From Polycyclovorans sp002706265 (GTDB lineage Bacteria > Pseudomonadota > Gammaproteobacteria > Nevskiales > Nevskiaceae): 64,000 bases of DNA. The notes under the pieces are model-generated. The model had not been told where the DNA came from. It saw only the letters and a list, made by a program, of their open reading frames with translations, and did not search any database. The stretch is taken from the NCBI GenBank assembly GCA_963973915.1, contig CAXBBM010000011.1, positions 50,757 through 114,756 on the forward strand. The letters run 5' to 3'. The position numbers and the translations under genes were made by a program. Positions 42,673 to 51,731 of this stretch are shown here, piece by piece; position 1 is the stretch's first letter; each line of letters begins with the position of its first letter.

Positions 42673-43404
42673 GTGGGATTCAGGGAGCGTCGACAGCGGG
42701 AGTTCCTCGACCGGGAGCGGGTGTTCCTGGAGGCTGCGCGCGAGCTGATTCGTGACGAGGGGCTGCTGGGCTTTCAGATGGCCCGGCTCGCCGAGTCTTG
42801 CGAATACTCGGTGGGCACGCTGTACCAGCATTTCGGCAGCAAGGAAGATTTGCTGGTGGCCTTGACCACCGCGACCGCAACCGAGCATGTGCGCCTGTTC
42901 GCGCGGGTCGGCAATTGGCAGGCACCGAGTCGCGAGCGGCTGTTTGCCATCGCCGTGGCCGACAGCATCTTCGTCCAGCGGAATCCCGAATATTTTCGAA
43001 TTGCGCAGTACACCCTGTGTGAAGTGGTGTGGCGCGCGGCCTCGCCGGACCGCCGCAGCGAGTTCATGGCCGAAACGGCCGAGCCCATTCGAACCATCGT
43101 CAACGGCATCATTGCCGACGCGGTCGCCAGCGGCGACCTGTCGCTGGGCGTGCTGACGCAGGATTCGGTTGCGGCGGGCTTCTGGGCGCTGACCTGCGGC
43201 GTGCATGACCTGGTGCACGCCGAAGGGGTTTGCGATGCCTACCAGACCGAGGATCCCTATCGGCTGTTGTGCCGCCACACCAACCTCATGCTCAACGGTT
43301 TCGACTGGAAGCCATTGATCGACCCGCATGACGAAGCTGCGCTCGACGCCCTGATTCACCGTATCCAGAACGAGGTTTTTCATGATCTTTGCGATCACAC
43401 CTGA
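42673..43404 (+). CDS. TetR-family transcription regulator of the RND pump
   Basis: 243 residues from GTG 42673, the first in-frame start. The N-terminal helix-turn-helix has FLEAARELIRDEGLLGFQMARLAESCEYSVGTLYQHFGSKEDLL, the standard TetR pattern. The C-terminal domain should bind a ligand. Its end overlaps the TolC-like gene by 23 bases, so the regulator and the pump genes are on one transcript. It presumably represses the pump and is relieved by a substrate. Confidence 0.9.
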   Translation: MGFRERRQREFLDRERVFLEAARELIRDEGLLGFQMARLAESCEYSVGTLYQHFGSKEDLLVALTTATATEHVRLFARVGNWQAPSRERLFAIAVADSIFVQRNPEYFRIAQYTLCEVVWRAASPDRRSEFMAETAEPIRTIVNGIIADAVASGDLSLGVLTQDSVAAGFWALTCGVHDLVHAEGVCDAYQTEDPYRLLCRHTNLMLNGFDWKPLIDPHDEAALDALIHRIQNEVFHDLCDHT

Positions 43405-44725
43405 GCGGGGCCGCGCCTTGGCGCTGGGGTTCATTCTTGTGAGTCTGAGTGCACCGGCCAGCGCCGCCATGCTGATCTATGAGGCCCTGCAGCGCGCCGC
43501 CGAGCGCGATCCCACCTATCTGGCCGCGTTTGCCGCACAGCGTGCCAACCGCGAACGGGGCGAGCAGGATCGGGGCAGCCTGCGGCCGACCGTGGGTGCC
43601 TTCGGCGCTGCCCAGCTGACGTCCAGCGACTCTGAATTCGCTTTTGGCGAGGCCCAGGAAACCTACCCGTCGTGGACGGCGTCGCTGGAAGCGCGGCAGC
43701 CCGTGTTGCGCATGGACTGGGGCGCGAGGGGCGACCGCGCCACCGCCAGCGATGACCTGGCCGATGCGCTGTTCCGGCAGCAGCAGATCGATTTCGTGGC
43801 CAGGGTGTCGAGCCGCTATCTCGAAGCGCTCAATGCGCAGGACCAGTTGAGGCTGATCGAGGCCGAAAACCTTGCGGTGCGTGAATCGCTGGAGAACACC
43901 CGCAAGCGCTACGAGGCGGAGTTGGTGCCGGGTCTGGACCTTCGGGAAGCCGAGGCGCGTGATGACCTGAGTCGCGCGCAGCGCATTGCCGCCGAGGCGG
44001 CGGTTGAAGACGCGATTGACGCGCTGGCCGAGTTGACCGGTCCATTCGATCGCCCGCTGCCCAGCCTCAAGCCGACGGCGGAACCCCCACCGTTGCCGGC
44101 AAACTCGGTCGAGGGTTGGCTGGCGCTGGCGGGTGACAACAGCACGGCGCTGAGAATTGCCGAGCGTCAGGCCGAGATCGCCGCTGCCGACCTCCGCAGT
44201 CGCAAGGCCGAGACCCAGCCCATGGCCGATCTGGTCGGCAGCGTGGTGCACAACGACTCGACCGAGTATTCCATTGGTCAATTGCAGACCGAGGCGCGCA
44301 TCGGCCTGGAAGTCACCGTGCCGATCTACGGCGGCGGTGTGACCAGCAGCCGCTACCGCGAAGCCCAGGCGCGTGCGGAAGAGGCCAGGTACGAGCTTCA
44401 GCGGGCGCGCGAGGAAACCCGGCGCCAGGTCGCCCGACAGTTTCGAGACATCCAGGTCGCAAGCGCCAATACCGAGGCCTTCAGGCGCTCGCTGGTGTCG
44501 GCCCGTGCCGCGCAGGCGGCCGTCGAAGCAGGCTATGACGCCGGTACCCGCACCATCACCGACGTGCTGGACGCCAAAAGCCGCACCGCGCAGGTGCAGC
44601 GCGATCTGAATCGCGCCCGCTATGACCTGCTGATCAACACGCTGCTGCTGCAGTCCACGGCCGGCACCCTCACCATCGATCAATTCCTCATCGTCGATGC
44701 GATGTTTGATCTCCCCCATCAATGA
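43382..44725 (+). CDS. TolC-family outer membrane efflux protein
   Basis: 447 residues. The signal peptide ends near SLSAPASA (about residue 28). The mature part has the repeated alpha-helical hairpin and beta strands of TolC: LIYEALQRAAERDP, the central LEVTVPIYGGG and the C-terminal TITDVLDAKSRTAQVQRDLNRARYDLL. It forms the outer-membrane channel for the adaptor and pump encoded next. The start overlaps the TetR gene by 23 bases, with only a weak GAGG upstream. Confidence 0.9.
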   Translation: MIFAITPERGRALALGFILVSLSAPASAAMLIYEALQRAAERDPTYLAAFAAQRANRERGEQDRGSLRPTVGAFGAAQLTSSDSEFAFGEAQETYPSWTASLEARQPVLRMDWGARGDRATASDDLADALFRQQQIDFVARVSSRYLEALNAQDQLRLIEAENLAVRESLENTRKRYEAELVPGLDLREAEARDDLSRAQRIAAEAAVEDAIDALAELTGPFDRPLPSLKPTAEPPPLPANSVEGWLALAGDNSTALRIAERQAEIAAADLRSRKAETQPMADLVGSVVHNDSTEYSIGQLQTEARIGLEVTVPIYGGGVTSSRYREAQARAEEARYELQRAREETRRQVARQFRDIQVASANTEAFRRSLVSARAAQAAVEAGYDAGTRTITDVLDAKSRTAQVQRDLNRARYDLLINTLLLQSTAGTLTIDQFLIVDAMFDLPHQ

Positions 44726-44753
44726 CGTCTTCAACTTTCTTTAGAGCGCACTC

Positions 44754-45887
44754 ATGACCACCAAACGCATGCTCATCATGCTCATTCTCACTGGCGTCGT
44801 GTTCGGGGCCGTGTTTGGCATGAAGTGGTTCGGCACCAAGATGATGAATGAATACGTCAACAACATGCCGACGCCGCCCGTGACCGTGTCGGCAACCACC
44901 GTCAAGGCCATGACCTGGCCGAACGAGCTGACCCCCATCGGTACGCTGATCGCCGTCAACGGCGCCGACGTCACCTCCGAGGTGGGCGGCATCGTGACGC
45001 GCATCCACTTCGAGTCCGGGGCCATGGTGAAGCGCGGCGACCGCTTGATCGAGCTGGATGCCGACGCCGAGCGGGCTGAGCTGCAACGCTTGCGTGCGCA
45101 GGCCAATCTGGCCGACACCAACCGCAAGCGGCGCGAGCAGTTGTTCCGCCAAGAGGCCATCTCGAAGTCGGAGCTGGACATGGTCATCGCCGAGTCCGAA
45201 GCCGCCCGGGCGGCGGTGGAGGCGCAGGCGGCGCGGCTGGCACAGAAGGAAATTCGCGCGCCGTTCGATGGACGGCTGGGCGTTCGCCGCGTGGCGGTGG
45301 GGCAGTACCTGGCGCCGGGCACGGCCATCGTCAACCTCCAGTCGCTGGACCCGATCGACATCGATTTCTCGCTGCCCGAACAGCATCTGGGCGACGTCGA
45401 TGTGGGCTTTGATGTGGCCGTCAAGGTCGATGCCTGGCCCGGCCGCACCTTCGAGGGTGCGGTGATGGCGGTGGAGCCGCGCATCGAGACCGCCACCCGC
45501 AATTTTCTGGTGCGTGCCCGAATGCCCAATGAGGACCACCAGCTGCGGCCCGGTCTGTTCGGGCAGGTGACGCTGAGCCTGGCCGGCGCGCGGGACGTGC
45601 TGGCCGTGCCGCGTACGGCCATCAACTACAGCTCCTACGGCACCTCGGTGTTCGTCATCGAGCCGGTTGAAAACCCCGAAGAAGGCCGGCCCGACAAGTC
45701 GGCCGCGCAGCGCTTCGTGAAGGTCGGCGATGCACGTGGCGATTTCGTGGAGATTGTCGAGGGGCTGAAGGAAGGTGACGAAGTCGCCACCTCGGGCCTG
45801 CTCAAGCTGCGCAACGGGCAACCGGTGGTGATCGACTACGAGCAGACGCCCGACGCCAAGCTCGATCCGCAACCCGCCCAAAGCTAG
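44754..45887 (+). CDS. RND efflux periplasmic adaptor (membrane fusion protein)
   Basis: 377 residues. An uncleaved N-terminal helix (LIMLILTGVVFGAVFGM) anchors it in the inner membrane. The lipoyl halves surround a coiled-coil hairpin; ADVTSEVGGIVTRIHFESG and KEIRAPFDGRLGVRRVAVGQYL are the lipoyl segments. The C-terminal barrel has LRPGLFGQVTLSLAGARDVLAVPRTAI. It links the pump to the TolC protein. It lies 28 bases after the TolC gene. Confidence 0.93.
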   Translation: MTTKRMLIMLILTGVVFGAVFGMKWFGTKMMNEYVNNMPTPPVTVSATTVKAMTWPNELTPIGTLIAVNGADVTSEVGGIVTRIHFESGAMVKRGDRLIELDADAERAELQRLRAQANLADTNRKRREQLFRQEAISKSELDMVIAESEAARAAVEAQAARLAQKEIRAPFDGRLGVRRVAVGQYLAPGTAIVNLQSLDPIDIDFSLPEQHLGDVDVGFDVAVKVDAWPGRTFEGAVMAVEPRIETATRNFLVRARMPNEDHQLRPGLFGQVTLSLAGARDVLAVPRTAINYSSYGTSVFVIEPVENPEEGRPDKSAAQRFVKVGDARGDFVEIVEGLKEGDEVATSGLLKLRNGQPVVIDYEQTPDAKLDPQPAQS

Positions 45888-45951
45888 TCCGGTGGCAGAG
45901 CGTCAGCGCAATACCCTCTTCCTCACGTCGCATTGCCGCAGGTAGGCCCAC

Positions 45952-48900
45952 ATGCATTTCACTGACATTTTCATCAAGCGCCCGGTGCTGGCCACGGTGG
46001 TCAGCCTGGCGATCCTGCTGCTGGGTCTGCGCGCCGGGCTGGACCTCAAGGTGCGTGAATACCCTGAGCTGCAGACCGCTCAGGTGACGGTCACGGTCAT
46101 TTATCCGGGCGCCGATGCGGCGCTGATGGAAGGTTTCATCACCACGCCGCTGGAACGCGAGATCGCGACCGCGGACGGCATCGATTACCTCGGATCAAGC
46201 ACCGGTTTGAGCACCTCGGTGATCAACGCCTACCTGCGGCTGGACAAGGACCCCAACGAAGCACTGACCGAGATTTCGGCCAAGGTCAACAAACTGCGCA
46301 GCCAGCTGCCGGCGGGTGCTGAAGACCCGATCATCGAGGTCGCCGAATCACAGGGGACTGCGGCGATGTATCTGGCCTTCACCTCCGAGGTGCTGAGCCC
46401 CAGCCAGATCACCGACTACCTGATTCGCATCGTCGAACCGCAGCTGTCGACCATTCCCGGGGTCGAGAAGGCCGACATCCTCGGCGCCCGCACTTACGCC
46501 ATGCGCGTCTGGCTCAAACCCGAACGACTGACGGCGTTCAACCTCACGGCCGCCGATGTCTACGAGCGCATCCGTTCGCAGAACGTGATCTCGGCGGTGG
46601 GCGAGATGAAGGGCAACTTCGTTCGCATCGGTCTGTCGGCACAGACCGACTTGCGCACCGCGGAGCAGTTCAAGCAACTGATCGTCAAGTCCTCCACCGA
46701 CGGTGCGGTGGTGCGGCTTGCGGACGTGGCCGATGTGGAGCTGGGGGCCGAGAACTATGACGGCGTCACCACCTGGGGCGGCATTCCATCGATCTTTGTC
46801 GCCATCAATCCGCGCCCCGACGCGAACGTGCTCGACACCATCGCCGACGTGAAGGCCCTGTGGCCAAGCCTGATCGAGCAGATGCCCGAGGGTCTGGACG
46901 GCGACATCACCTATGACACCACCGAGTACATCCGCGCCGCCATCGCCGAGGTGCAAACCACCCTGATCGAGGCCATGATCATCGTGCTGGTGGTGATCTT
47001 CCTGTTCCTCGGTTCGGTGCGCAGCGCGCTGATTCCGGCCGTGACGGTGCCGCTGTCACTGGTGGGCGTGCTGTTCTTCATGCTGTTGATGGGCTACTCG
47101 CTCAACCTGCTCACCCTGCTGGCCATGGTGCTCGCCATCGGCATGGTGGTGGACGATGCGATCATCGTGCTGGAGAACATCCACCGCCATATCGAAGAAG
47201 GCATGACGCCCTTTGATGCCTCCATCAAGGGCGCGCGCGAGCTGTTGGGGCCGGTGATCGCGATGACCATCACGCTGGTGGCCGTGTTCGCGCCGATCGG
47301 CTTTCTCGGCGGCATCACCGGCACGCTGTTCAGCGAATTCGCGTTCACCCTGGCCGGCTCCGTGGTGATCTCCGGCGTCATCGCCCTGACCTTGACGCCG
47401 ATGATGTGCGCCAAGGTGCTCAAGCCCTCGCACGGCCCCGGAAGCCAGCCCAATCGTCTGGCCGACTGGCTGGACAGCCGCTTCGAGTCACTGCGCAATG
47501 CCTACAAGAAGCGCTTGCACGGCGCGATGAACACGCCAGTCGTGATCTCGGTGTTCGCGATCATCGTCATCGGCTCCTGCTACTTCCTGTTCCGCGCCAC
47601 CCCCTCGGAGCTGGCGCCGGCCGAAGACTTCGGGTTTGCGTTCGCCATCGTCGAAAGCGACGGCTATGCGTCTCAGGAGTACTTCAATCAGTACTTCGCC
47701 GAGGCGCAGCAACGCACCCAGAACGACCCGGATGTGGAGAACGTTTTCGGCTTCAGTCTGGGGGATGCCGGCGGCACCAGCCAAGGCTTCATCGGCATGA
47801 TGATGAAACCGTGGACCACCCGCGAGGTGTCCACCGCAAAGATTCTCGAGCGTCTGGGGCCGGAGCTGCAGGGCGTGGCCGGGCTGCGCTGGGCCGGGGT
47901 TCAGCCCCCCGCGCTGCCCACGCCGGGCCAGGGGTATCCGGTGGAATTCGTTCTCAAATCGACCGAGAGCGTCGAGACCATTGCCCAGATCAGTGACGAG
48001 ATCATTGGCCGTGCGATGGACACCAACCGCTTCTTCTTCCTGGCCTCGCGGCTCAAGGTGGACCGTCCTGAAGGCGTGGTCGAGATCGATCGTGACAAGG
48101 CGGCGCTGTTGGGCGTGGACATGGCCCAGCTCAGTGCTGATCTGTCGGCCCTGCTGGCCGGCGGAGAGGCCTCGCGCTTTGCCTTCGAGAACCGCTCTTA
48201 CAAGATCATTCCCCAGGTTGATCGCCAGTCGCGGCTCAACCCCCAGCAGCTCGAGGGCTATTACACGCGTGCCCGCAACGGCGAGCTGGTGCCCATGTCG
48301 ACGGTGGTGAAGGTGACCGACCGCATCGTGCCGCGGGCCATCGAGCACTTCCAGCAGCTCAACTCCAACACCATCCTCGCGGTACCGCGGCCCGACGTCT
48401 CGCAGGGTCAGGCCTTGCAGATCCTTGAAGACATCACGGCCGAGGTTGCCCCGGCCAGCTTCCAGGTGGATTACTCCGGTGCGTCGCGCCAGTTCAAGAC
48501 CGAAGGGTCGGCCCTGTTGGCAACCTTCGGCTTCGCGATCGTGATCATCTATCTGGTGCTGGCCGCGCAGTTCGAATCCTTCCGTGACCCGCTCATCATG
48601 CTGATCACGGTGCCCATGGCGATCTGTGGCGCGCTGCTGGTGATCAACATCATCGGCATCACCAACGGGATGCAGCTCACCAACCTGACGGGGGCGACAC
48701 TCAACATCTACACCCAGGTCGGGCTGGTCACCCTGATCGGCGTGATTTCCAAGCACGGGATTCTCATGGTGGAGTTCGCCAACACGCTGCAGGCGCAGGG
48801 CATCAACAAACGCGCCGCGATTGAAGAAGCCGCCAGCATCCGCATGCGGCCCATTCTCATGACCACCGCAGCGCTGGTGGTGGCAATGATTCCGCTGCTG

Positions 48901-49083
48901 ATCGCCGCCGGCCCCGGGGCCTCAGCCCGCTTCTCCATCGGTTTGGTGATTGCCTCAGGCATGACCATCGGCACCCTGCTGACGCTGTACGTGGTGCCGG
49001 TGATGTATCAATTGGTCGCCAGCGATCTGGGTGGCCAGAAAGACATTCCGGTCAACACCACGCCCGCACCGGCGCACGCGTAG
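45952..49083 (+). CDS. RND-family multidrug efflux permease
   Basis: 1043 residues, normal for HAE1-type pumps. It has 12 helices and two large periplasmic loops. Opening FTDIFIKRPVLATVVSLAILLLGL and GMVVDDAIIVLENIHRHIEEG contain the two acidic TM4 residues (D-D) that carry protons. The second half has FAIVIIYLVLAAQFESFRDPLIMLITVP and GLVTLIGVISKHGILMVEFAN. Substrates are probably drugs, detergents or lipophilic compounds. The closest subgroup by reading is MexF/MuxB-like, uncertain. Confidence 0.95.
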   Translation: MHFTDIFIKRPVLATVVSLAILLLGLRAGLDLKVREYPELQTAQVTVTVIYPGADAALMEGFITTPLEREIATADGIDYLGSSTGLSTSVINAYLRLDKDPNEALTEISAKVNKLRSQLPAGAEDPIIEVAESQGTAAMYLAFTSEVLSPSQITDYLIRIVEPQLSTIPGVEKADILGARTYAMRVWLKPERLTAFNLTAADVYERIRSQNVISAVGEMKGNFVRIGLSAQTDLRTAEQFKQLIVKSSTDGAVVRLADVADVELGAENYDGVTTWGGIPSIFVAINPRPDANVLDTIADVKALWPSLIEQMPEGLDGDITYDTTEYIRAAIAEVQTTLIEAMIIVLVVIFLFLGSVRSALIPAVTVPLSLVGVLFFMLLMGYSLNLLTLLAMVLAIGMVVDDAIIVLENIHRHIEEGMTPFDASIKGARELLGPVIAMTITLVAVFAPIGFLGGITGTLFSEFAFTLAGSVVISGVIALTLTPMMCAKVLKPSHGPGSQPNRLADWLDSRFESLRNAYKKRLHGAMNTPVVISVFAIIVIGSCYFLFRATPSELAPAEDFGFAFAIVESDGYASQEYFNQYFAEAQQRTQNDPDVENVFGFSLGDAGGTSQGFIGMMMKPWTTREVSTAKILERLGPELQGVAGLRWAGVQPPALPTPGQGYPVEFVLKSTESVETIAQISDEIIGRAMDTNRFFFLASRLKVDRPEGVVEIDRDKAALLGVDMAQLSADLSALLAGGEASRFAFENRSYKIIPQVDRQSRLNPQQLEGYYTRARNGELVPMSTVVKVTDRIVPRAIEHFQQLNSNTILAVPRPDVSQGQALQILEDITAEVAPASFQVDYSGASRQFKTEGSALLATFGFAIVIIYLVLAAQFESFRDPLIMLITVPMAICGALLVINIIGITNGMQLTNLTGATLNIYTQVGLVTLIGVISKHGILMVEFANTLQAQGINKRAAIEEAASIRMRPILMTTAALVVAMIPLLIAAGPGASARFSIGLVIASGMTIGTLLTLYVVPVMYQLVASDLGGQKDIPVNTTPAPAHA

Positions 49084-49124
49084 CACCCAAGGCCGGCCGG
49101 GCGCCTGTAGGGGCCCGGCCGTGC
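49083..49124 (+). terminator. Hairpin directly behind the RND pump gene
   Basis: GGCCGGGC (49095-49102) pairs with GCCCGGCC (49113-49120), and GCAC (49083-49086) can pair with GTGC (49121-49124) around an eight-base bulge. No T-run follows, so it may act with Rho or only stabilise the mRNA end. Confidence 0.45.
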
Positions 49125-49477
49125 TGGGGTGGTGGGGCAGCCTGCGTGATCGTGCGCCGCTGGGCGGCACTCCGTGCAGGCACCCTGAGGCGCAACAACG
49201 CGGCGCAGCGCTGATCGGCATCAAGGCGCTCGCCCGGGTCTGCGACGAAAGTGCCCCGTGACGTCACGTTTGAGGAACGGCACGAGCGCGCCTTGGTCAG
49301 GCTCCCGATCAGGCGCTCTACCGATCATTGGTCGGGGCGGGGTCTCTCTTGCTGGCGTCGCGCCTCGCGTATGCCTGCCCGGTCAGCGGCTCAGTGCGGC
49401 GCGCGTCTCAGCCGCAATGGCCGCGCACAAAAAAGCCCGGCGTGGCCGGGCTTGGGCGTTCTACTGCGGTCTGGCGG
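49084..49477. other. 394-base gap between convergent RND pump and desaturase
   Basis: No gene is supported; open frames here lack start signals and conserved content. It holds the hairpin at 49083-49124, a GAGCGC-rich hairpin at 49284-49318 and the desaturase terminator at 49429-49453. The minus strand at 49295-49335 looks vaguely tRNA-like but does not fold as a tRNA. Confidence 0.6.
49429..49453 (-). terminator. Intrinsic terminator of the desaturase gene
   Basis: On the leftward strand a 9-bp perfect stem AAGCCCGGC-CAC-GCCGGGCTT is followed by a T-run (plus-strand AAAAAA, 49429-49434). It lies 24 bases behind the desaturase stop. One of the clearest terminators in the window. Confidence 0.88.
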
Positions 49478-50635
49478 TTAGGCCGCTTGCAGGTGCAGCA
49501 GCCGAACGCGCGCGTTCTGCTGCCTCAGGGTGATCTCCAGCGCACGCAGCCGTTTGCGCATGTCGCTGTTTTCCCATTGATCGGCCAGCTGCTGTTTGGC
49601 GGCATCGAAGCGCTCGGTTTGCAACTGGGTCCATTCGGCCAGGGTGTGGCTGAAGTGCTGCCACTCCTGTTCCAGCAATCCGTGCAGGCGGGCCAGGCGA
49701 GGATCGGTCTCCCCCGCGGAGTGACTGATGCGCTCGCGGGCAACCTCGAACTGCCGCTGCAGCAGCGCACGCTGCACCACGAAGTTGGGGACGCGTTTCA
49801 GGTTGCGGGTCAGGCCCACCCAGCTCGAGGCGGCGATCAGCCATTTGGTGGGATCAAAATGCCACCAGCGGATGCCGTTGCGGTAGTCCCACTGAAACAG
49901 GTGGTGATAGTTGTGATAGCCCTCGCCATAGGTGACCAGCGCAAGCAGATCGTTGTCGCGTGCGGAGTTGGCGTCGGTATAGGGCTGGCGGCCCCAGTAA
50001 TGGGCCAGTGAGTTGATGAAGAAGGTCACGTGCTGGCTGATCACCAGACGCATCACGCCGGCCAGCAGCAGGCTGCCCCAAAGATCGCCATTGATCCACC
50101 CCAGCAGGGCCGGCAGACCGAAGTTCATGCCCAGTGCCAGCGCCAGATAGTGGCGGTGCTGGAACATGACGATGGGGTCTTCCTTCAGATCGCGGGCGTT
50201 CTTGAAGTCCAGCGCGCTGGAGGGGTAGTCGCGCAGCATCCAGCCCATGTGCGAAAACCACAGGCCGCGCTTGGCGGAGTAGGGGTCTTGGTCTTCGTCA
50301 TCCACATGCTTGTGGTGGACGCGGTGCATCGATGCCCAGATGAGGATGCTGTTCTGCAGCGCCATGGCGCCGAACAGCATCAGTGGAATCTTCATCAGCG
50401 GGTGGGCTTCATACGCGCGGTGCGCCCACAGGCGGTGGTAGCCGGCGGTGATCGACAGTCCCGTTGCGCCCAGCAGCAGGACGAAGCTGATGACCTCGAA
50501 GGTGTCGAAACCCACCGTGATCAGATACCAGGGGAAAATGGTCACGGCCGGGACCGTTGTGAGCACAAACATGATCACTGCGGGCCAGTTGAGCGGTGCG
50601 CGCTCAAAACTGAGCGGAGTAGGGGTTTGTGGCAT
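49478..50635 (-). CDS. Acyl-CoA/acyl-lipid delta-9 fatty acid desaturase
   Basis: 385 residues from ATG 50635 (MPQTPTPLSFERAPLNW); the frame is open 75 bases upstream but without conserved content. Membrane di-iron desaturase with three histidine boxes: HRLWAH, HRVHH and HNYHH. Four hydrophobic helices flank them. It should introduce a double bond into stearoyl- or palmitoyl-CoA, adjusting membrane fluidity. The C-terminal about 90 residues are a long charged helical tail (RLHGLLEQEWQHFSHTL region), extra to the minimal desaturase. CAGG lies before the start. Confidence 0.92.
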   Translation of the reverse strand: MPQTPTPLSFERAPLNWPAVIMFVLTTVPAVTIFPWYLITVGFDTFEVISFVLLLGATGLSITAGYHRLWAHRAYEAHPLMKIPLMLFGAMALQNSILIWASMHRVHHKHVDDEDQDPYSAKRGLWFSHMGWMLRDYPSSALDFKNARDLKEDPIVMFQHRHYLALALGMNFGLPALLGWINGDLWGSLLLAGVMRLVISQHVTFFINSLAHYWGRQPYTDANSARDNDLLALVTYGEGYHNYHHLFQWDYRNGIRWWHFDPTKWLIAASSWVGLTRNLKRVPNFVVQRALLQRQFEVARERISHSAGETDPRLARLHGLLEQEWQHFSHTLAEWTQLQTERFDAAKQQLADQWENSDMRKRLRALEITLRQQNARVRLLHLQAA

Positions 50636-50719
50636 CTGAACCTGCTGAAAAATAAGAAAGAATCCAAAGAATACCAGCAACGTGCGTCGGCACCATGACG
50701 CTGCGGCCAAACGGTAGGG

Positions 50720-51589
50720 TCAGCCTGATCTGTCGGTGAGCCGGCAGCGCAGCATCAAGGGCAGTTGCCAGGCGTTCTGCAGTGCGTAAGCCAGCAGTTT
50801 GGGCCAGCGCCGGGGCTGCCGGACGGTCCGTTCGACCAGCAGGCTGAGCAAGGGTTTCATCGACAGCGCCTGCGCCTGGTCCTGACGCCGGTACAGCGCG
50901 TCGCTGGCGGCGAAGAAACCGTCGTCGCCGAGGGCGTGGGCGGTCATCATCACCGCCATCAAGGCATAGCGCTGTCGCACGCCCTCACGAACGAAACGGC
51001 GTGCCGAGGTGTGCAGCGCGTCGGGCAGGAGCTGCCAGCGCGCAGATCGAAAAATCGCGTCTGACAGATACACGTCTTCAAAGTAGGGCAACTGTTCGCG
51101 ATAGCCGCCCAGTGCGTCAAAATCGGCGCGGTGAATCAGCAGGCCCTGGTCGCCGTGCACGGTGCCCGGGCGGCCGCTGCGCGTTTTGGCCTCCATGAAG
51201 GCGAACAGGTGCCGGTGTTCGGCTGGGGCATCGGCAAAATGCAAGGGGAAGTGGCCGGCCACGCCGCGACCGCCGGCATCCTGCCAGGCGCGCAGCGCGC
51301 GCTGGAGTTGATCGGCGCGGGGCAGGCGTGAATCGGCGTGCAAGAACAGTCGCATCGGCGCGCGGGCCAGCGCATGGGCCCGGTTCATTTGTGCGCCCCG
51401 GCCGGCGCGCCCCACCGTGGTCTGCGCGCCGGCGCGCCGGGCGATGATGACCGTGTCATCCGTGGAACCGCCATCGCTGACCCAGATTTCGAGACGCACG
51501 CCGGTTTGCCGGGCCAGGTCCTCCAGCAGGCCAGGCAGTGCCTGCGCCTCGTTGAAGGTGGGAATGATGACGGCGAGGCGAGGGGGCAT
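50720..51589 (-). CDS. Glycosyltransferase family 2 (TIGR04283-like)
   Basis: 289 residues. GT-A fold: LAVIIPTFNEAQALPGLLEDL, then VSDGGSTDDTV, and the metal-binding FLHADSRLP. VHGDQGLLIHRADFDALGGY and PYFEDVYLSDAI mark the acceptor region. It resembles the rSAM/selenodomain-associated transferase 2 group (TIGR04283), whose substrates are poorly known. No clear ribosome site precedes the ATG. It is divergent from the RimK-like gene. Confidence 0.85.
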   Translation of the reverse strand: MPPRLAVIIPTFNEAQALPGLLEDLARQTGVRLEIWVSDGGSTDDTVIIARRAGAQTTVGRAGRGAQMNRAHALARAPMRLFLHADSRLPRADQLQRALRAWQDAGGRGVAGHFPLHFADAPAEHRHLFAFMEAKTRSGRPGTVHGDQGLLIHRADFDALGGYREQLPYFEDVYLSDAIFRSARWQLLPDALHTSARRFVREGVRQRYALMAVMMTAHALGDDGFFAASDALYRRQDQAQALSMKPLLSLLVERTVRQPRRWPKLLAYALQNAWQLPLMLRCRLTDRSG

Positions 51590-51668
51590 GAGATAAAAAT
51601 GCTGCGGTGTTCGTGAGCCTGCGTGCTAGCATTTTCCCCCTTTCGACGACCCTCGGTTTGACGCCCCC

Positions 51669-51731
51669 ATGCTGCTTTTGGTTGCCCGTCTGTACGGATC
51701 TGTGACCATCGCGGAGGGCGCCAATCCATGA
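51669..51731 (+). CDS. Possible 20-residue ORF coupled to the RimK-like gene
   Basis: ATG 51669 to TGA 51729-51731; the stop overlaps the RimK-like ATG at 51728. The product is MLLLVARLYGSVTIAEGANP. There is no good ribosome site before it. It could be a translation-coupling leader or a substrate peptide of the ATP-grasp ligase, or chance. Confidence 0.25.
   Translation: MLLLVARLYGSVTIAEGANP

Noticed and set aside
49031..49261. 76-codon rightward open frame at the end of the RND pump gene
   Set aside because: Most of it overlaps the pump C-terminus in another frame and the rest runs through the hairpin region; no start signal.
49290..49340. tRNA-like fragment on the leftward strand (CGGTAGAGCGCCTGATC and a nearby CCCCGACCA)
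   Set aside because: The parts are in the wrong order, there is no T-loop (GTTCxAxxC) and no closing acceptor stem, so it is not a tRNA. A remnant cannot be excluded.
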